NCBI GenBank assembly: GCA_027858345.1
Contig: JAQICX010000181.1
Coordinates: 1 to 48,374 of the forward strand
Direction of reading: 5' to 3'
Origin: Kiritimatiellia bacterium
Lineage (GTDB): Bacteria; Verrucomicrobiota; Kiritimatiellia; JAQICX01
Length of the DNA stretch: 48,374 nt
Part shown: piece by piece, positions 45,901-48,374 of the stretch
How the letters are laid out: each line of letters opens with the position of its first letter
Numbering within the stretch: position 1 is the stretch's first letter
Position numbers and translations under genes: made by a program
The notes under the pieces: generated by a model
Database searches by the model: none
What the model saw: only the letters and a program-made list of their open reading frames with translations
Told to the model about the DNA's origin: nothing

Positions 45901-47804
45901 TAAAAGCAGTTGTTCCTAAAAATGCAGTACCAGGCGCATACAATATCAATGCTACATTTGACTTTGAAAAAGAAAACCAAACAGACAGTTATGCTCTGAA
46001 TGTGATTGACAATCCAATTAAAGGCAAAGTAAACTTAACAGGAAAAGTTGCTCTATTTGACCCGGCTGGAACCACCGCAAAACAGCTGAAAAATGCCGGA
46101 GTTCCGTTTGAGAAAGTTAATGCTAAAGCCAATCTAAATAATTACAAGACGCTAATTATTGGCAAAAATGCATTCACAGAACAAGGCTCACAGATTGATC
46201 TCTCAATTAATAACGTTAATATTCTTGTTCTTGAGCAACCATACGACGTACTTATAAACAAATTTGGTTTCAGACCAAACATCATGGGGCTGCGCCAAAC
46301 ATTTGTCCGTAGCCAACACCCTGCACTCAATGGTATATCTGATGAACTGCTGCAAAACTGGCATGGGGCATCAACACTCACAACACCATATCTTCAAGGA
46401 CTGCCGAAATATGAGGAACACGATCCGAAATGGGATTGGTGCGGTTTTGAAAACACAAGAGTTTGGCGTTCCGGAAATGTTGGCAACACTGCATCTGTTT
46501 TGATTGAAAAACCAGTACGTGGAAACTGGCTGCCATTAATCGATGGTGGATTCAATTTACAATACGCTCCCCTACTTGAATATCGCGATGACAAAGGCAT
46601 TATCATCTTCTGTCAAATGGATATTTCTGATCGAACTGAACCAGAACCAGTTGCTGATATTTTATATCGCAACCTTGTTACCTACCTTGGCAAAGCCGAT
46701 GCGAATTATGCGAGAACCGTCTATTACGCAGGCGATGACAAAGGTAAAAAATTACTAGATCAGCTAGGTGTAAACTACAAAATGTATGCACAGCAGAAAC
46801 TAACAGATAAATCACTATTGGTTGTGGGACCAGATGCAAAATTAAAAAATCTTACTGAACTAGTCAAAGATGGTGCAAATGCAATATGTCTTGGACTCAA
46901 TGCTGCTGAGATAAAAAGTGTTCTACCTGATATTAATGTTAAAGATGAAACAATATACTGCCAAGGAATTGAAGACTTCTCAACCCCGGAATTTAATGGC
47001 ATATCTAATAGTGAATTATATTGGCGAACAAAACTGACACTTGGAGCAATCCAGAAAACAGATAAGTTCTCAAATCAAGCACTTAAAAAGTTTCAAGCTG
47101 GCAATGGAACAATAGTTTTGTCTCAGCTTGCTCCATGGATGATAGACTATGAAAAATATGCAAATTTGCGCATCATGTATCGAAGAAATGCTTTCTTGGT
47201 TTCTCGAATTTTGTCGAACCTCGGTGCAGGATTTGATGACATACAACTGCGAACTGCATTTAATAAAAAGACTGCTAAAACGAAATACGAACTGCCTCAA
47301 AAATGGGTTGGCGTTGAATGTCCTAATGGTGATGGAGAAAAACTAGGATGGCAAAAATCAACCTTTAATGACTCTTCGTGGAAGTCAATCATAGTTCCGG
47401 GTACTTGGGAGGATCAGCGTAAAGAGCTTGCTGAATATAATGGCTACTTCTGGTATCGCATCAAGTTCAAAACGCCAAAGGGAATGCAAAACAAAGAGTT
47501 AACACTTAACATTGGTGCTGTTGATGACGAATCGTGGATATGGCTGAATGATGAATTTCTTGGCGAGGTCACAAAAAAAACCAATCCCGATGATTACTAC
47601 AGAGCTGACCGCATTTATAGGTTAAAGCCCGAACAACTCAATGGCGACGGAGAGAACACTCTTGTGATAAGAGTTGGGGACTGGTTCAAGACTGGCGGCA
47701 TAATAGGAACTCCAAAGCTATTGATTGAGTCGCCTTGTCGCGACAGTTACTATATTCAGAAGCCAATTGCAGACGATGACCCGTACCGCTACTATCGATG
47801 GTAA
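42999..47804 (+). CDS. Large secreted GH2-like multidomain protein (1601 aa; likely start 43026)
   Basis: Signal peptide MLQRILFAAIFLIAFLTMADD; N-terminal CBM-like 'NLLKNGDFSQ'; GH2 sandwich and barrel (FYLNGKRIHLRALHIRN, PIFFVEWGLPHISSW); C-terminal second sugar-binding-like jelly roll (GWQKSTFNDSSWKSIIVPGTWEDQ...). Confidence 0.8.
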   Translation: MRFTKKEKTMLQRILFAAIFLIAFLTMADDAVSYENLLKNGDFSQIADNGKIVEWVGDKRAKVISTNNIPTLLLNGSYCHLYQRIALKPEWQTLQLSMKMKGNDLKVGDEDWKDGRLAMTFLDASDKQVGGWPNVFFVKGTTEWIDCQRAYKIPNGAVTLEIIPANYGVSGSVEFRDIKITIAKLWQPLADIPLPNGAENVWKQSDCWTLKSDTREKICINGLWRFLPETSEMTQVPAEGKGWGWFKVPGIWPKALAWDTSFAAQDFILPEIQGRTDVTLLEQAWYKREIEIPSSWDGRQILLDFEMIQTHCAVYIDEKKVGEIMFPGGEFDITSAVTPGTKTTLAILHTARPLETATDTFMAPDRAFKEQAELKFKGITGDVYLLARPKENYITDTHIITSTRKNEITFESGINNLKDGDFQITASIFKGNKLVKFFSSKPFSKINLEDGRYKFSASWKNPDLWDTHTPQNLYTAKMVLKKSDNSVVDEQLPFDFGFREFWIDGRDFYLNGKRIHLRALHIRNINDYADKASVAGSINTCEKMKEYGFNYLITANYNFAPGNVSYINGLFEATEQTGVLASFSLPHGKDYNWQLDTPEQLERYTKLTQWLIRKVQNNPSVITYAMNHNATGYYGDQNPMKMDGKYSLFTTPDVPESKLKYSKQAKIAENIAKEIDPTRPVYHHQSGNLGDIYTVNFYLNWAPRQERSDWMTHWSNEGVKPIFFVEWGLPHISSWSSYRGPAFIWRTDAFQMIWDSEFVSSLTNQKAYEMTDSKKKMQDNENALWVQGKPLNWGYHLASMLNSNKENYLDIQSWFADDNWKSFRMLGVSAMLPWDQGGLWKRVNTTQAELNPNRFTNLQSPGIVPDYLTSGDQFIYDSNDNSYAPTSLGKTFLRWNQPVIAFIAGKDSQATSKAANFLPGQKIEKQLVVINDTRETISCNYSWAIDGLNVAGKGSVNVAPGDVTFVPIKAVVPKNAVPGAYNINATFDFEKENQTDSYALNVIDNPIKGKVNLTGKVALFDPAGTTAKQLKNAGVPFEKVNAKANLNNYKTLIIGKNAFTEQGSQIDLSINNVNILVLEQPYDVLINKFGFRPNIMGLRQTFVRSQHPALNGISDELLQNWHGASTLTTPYLQGLPKYEEHDPKWDWCGFENTRVWRSGNVGNTASVLIEKPVRGNWLPLIDGGFNLQYAPLLEYRDDKGIIIFCQMDISDRTEPEPVADILYRNLVTYLGKADANYARTVYYAGDDKGKKLLDQLGVNYKMYAQQKLTDKSLLVVGPDAKLKNLTELVKDGANAICLGLNAAEIKSVLPDINVKDETIYCQGIEDFSTPEFNGISNSELYWRTKLTLGAIQKTDKFSNQALKKFQAGNGTIVLSQLAPWMIDYEKYANLRIMYRRNAFLVSRILSNLGAGFDDIQLRTAFNKKTAKTKYELPQKWVGVECPNGDGEKLGWQKSTFNDSSWKSIIVPGTWEDQRKELAEYNGYFWYRIKFKTPKGMQNKELTLNIGAVDDESWIWLNDEFLGEVTKKTNPDDYYRADRIYRLKPEQLNGDGENTLVIRVGDWFKTGGIIGTPKLLIESPCRDSYYIQKPIADDDPYRYYRW

Positions 47805-47951
47805 TAAAAATAATAAAAAAGCGGTTGAGAAGCGATAGAAAAACAATAGGAAGAAATGCTGTAAGTGTTGATTGCAAAATCAACGACTGTAGCGACGGTC
47901 GTTGACCGCCGAAAAACAATAGAAAACAGTTTGGAAAAGTGCATTCGTAGA

Positions 47952-47969
47952 GGCGAGATCCATCTCGCC
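47952..47969. repeat. Perfect hairpin ggcgagat-cc-atctcgcc
   Basis: 8-bp perfect stem in 3' intergenic region. Confidence 0.5.
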
Positions 47970-48270
47970 CAAACAATGAAAACAGGTTGCAAAAAATAGT
48001 GCGAACTGCTTGTCCACTAAGTCCACAAAACGGGAAAAGCGCATTTTGCGAGCAATTCACCACATCTTGAGTTGACTTTCAAGGTCAACTTGATACAATT
48101 TTTAAAATTTAAAAAATATATTATTAAAGGTACTCAAAAATTATATTAAAACATAATTCCGCTCATAGAGCGGACGCTACAATCCCGCCTTGCACATATG
48201 CGTCAACCTAAGAAAAACGGCTCTGTCACGGTTTCCATGGGTAAAAAAGAAAATTAAATAAATCTTAGCC

Positions 48271-48297
48271 ACGGATTGACACGGATGAACACGGATA
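48271..48297. repeat. Short tandem decamer acggat(t/g)(g/a)ac
   Basis: acggattgac acggatgaac acggata. Confidence 0.5.
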
Positions 48298-48374
48298 ATA
48301 AATGTTCGACTACGTTGTAGTCGTTATGTAATGCTTAACATTTATACCCGTATTTCATACGTGGCTATTAATAT

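Noticed and set aside
1-48374. CRISPR array, tRNA, rRNA
   Set aside because: No regularly spaced direct repeats and no recognisable RNA gene signatures were seen; a tRNAscan/Rfam run would be decisive.

Overview
The window is an AT-rich bacterial segment of about 48 kb, dominated by carbohydrate-active enzymes and interrupted by many small mobile or decayed elements. The gene content is compatible with a Lentisphaerota/Kiritimatiellota-like (PVC) genome, but that taxonomy is inference only.

Main content, left to right:
- a partial secreted-protein CDS at the left edge, missing from the ORF track;
- a secreted beta-helix/autotransporter-like gene split by one in-frame TAG;
- a truncated lacI copy and a GH32;
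- a secreted CBM+GH-like protein;
- a + strand operon of FGGY kinase, GntR/AraR-type regulator fused in frame to a class I phosphomannose isomerase, glycyl-radical-enzyme (GRE) activase and an atypical GRE;
- a second GH32;
- GH4 and GH92;
- GH16, polysaccharide deacetylase and GH16;
- a second beta-helix protein (frameshifted), LacI, and an IS66 remnant;
- GH172 (DUF2961) and GH2 beta-mannosidase, bordered by attC-like structures;
- two Gfo/Idh/MocA oxidoreductases;
- a chimeric remnant ORF ending in a glycyl-radical motif;
- a 1601-aa GH2-like secreted protein.

Most interesting candidates: (i) the regulator-PMI fusion across an A9 tract with an internal SD/ATG, inside a kinase/PMI/GRE operon whose GRE has unusual motifs; (ii) attC-like folded sites flanking sugar-hydrolase genes; (iii) a two-copy MITE with terminal inverted repeats, one copy sitting just upstream of the GRE start; (iv) an ORF joining a P-loop N-terminus to a glycyl-radical C-terminus. 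No tRNA, rRNA or CRISPR array was recognised. All assignments were made by eye from motifs, without database searches.
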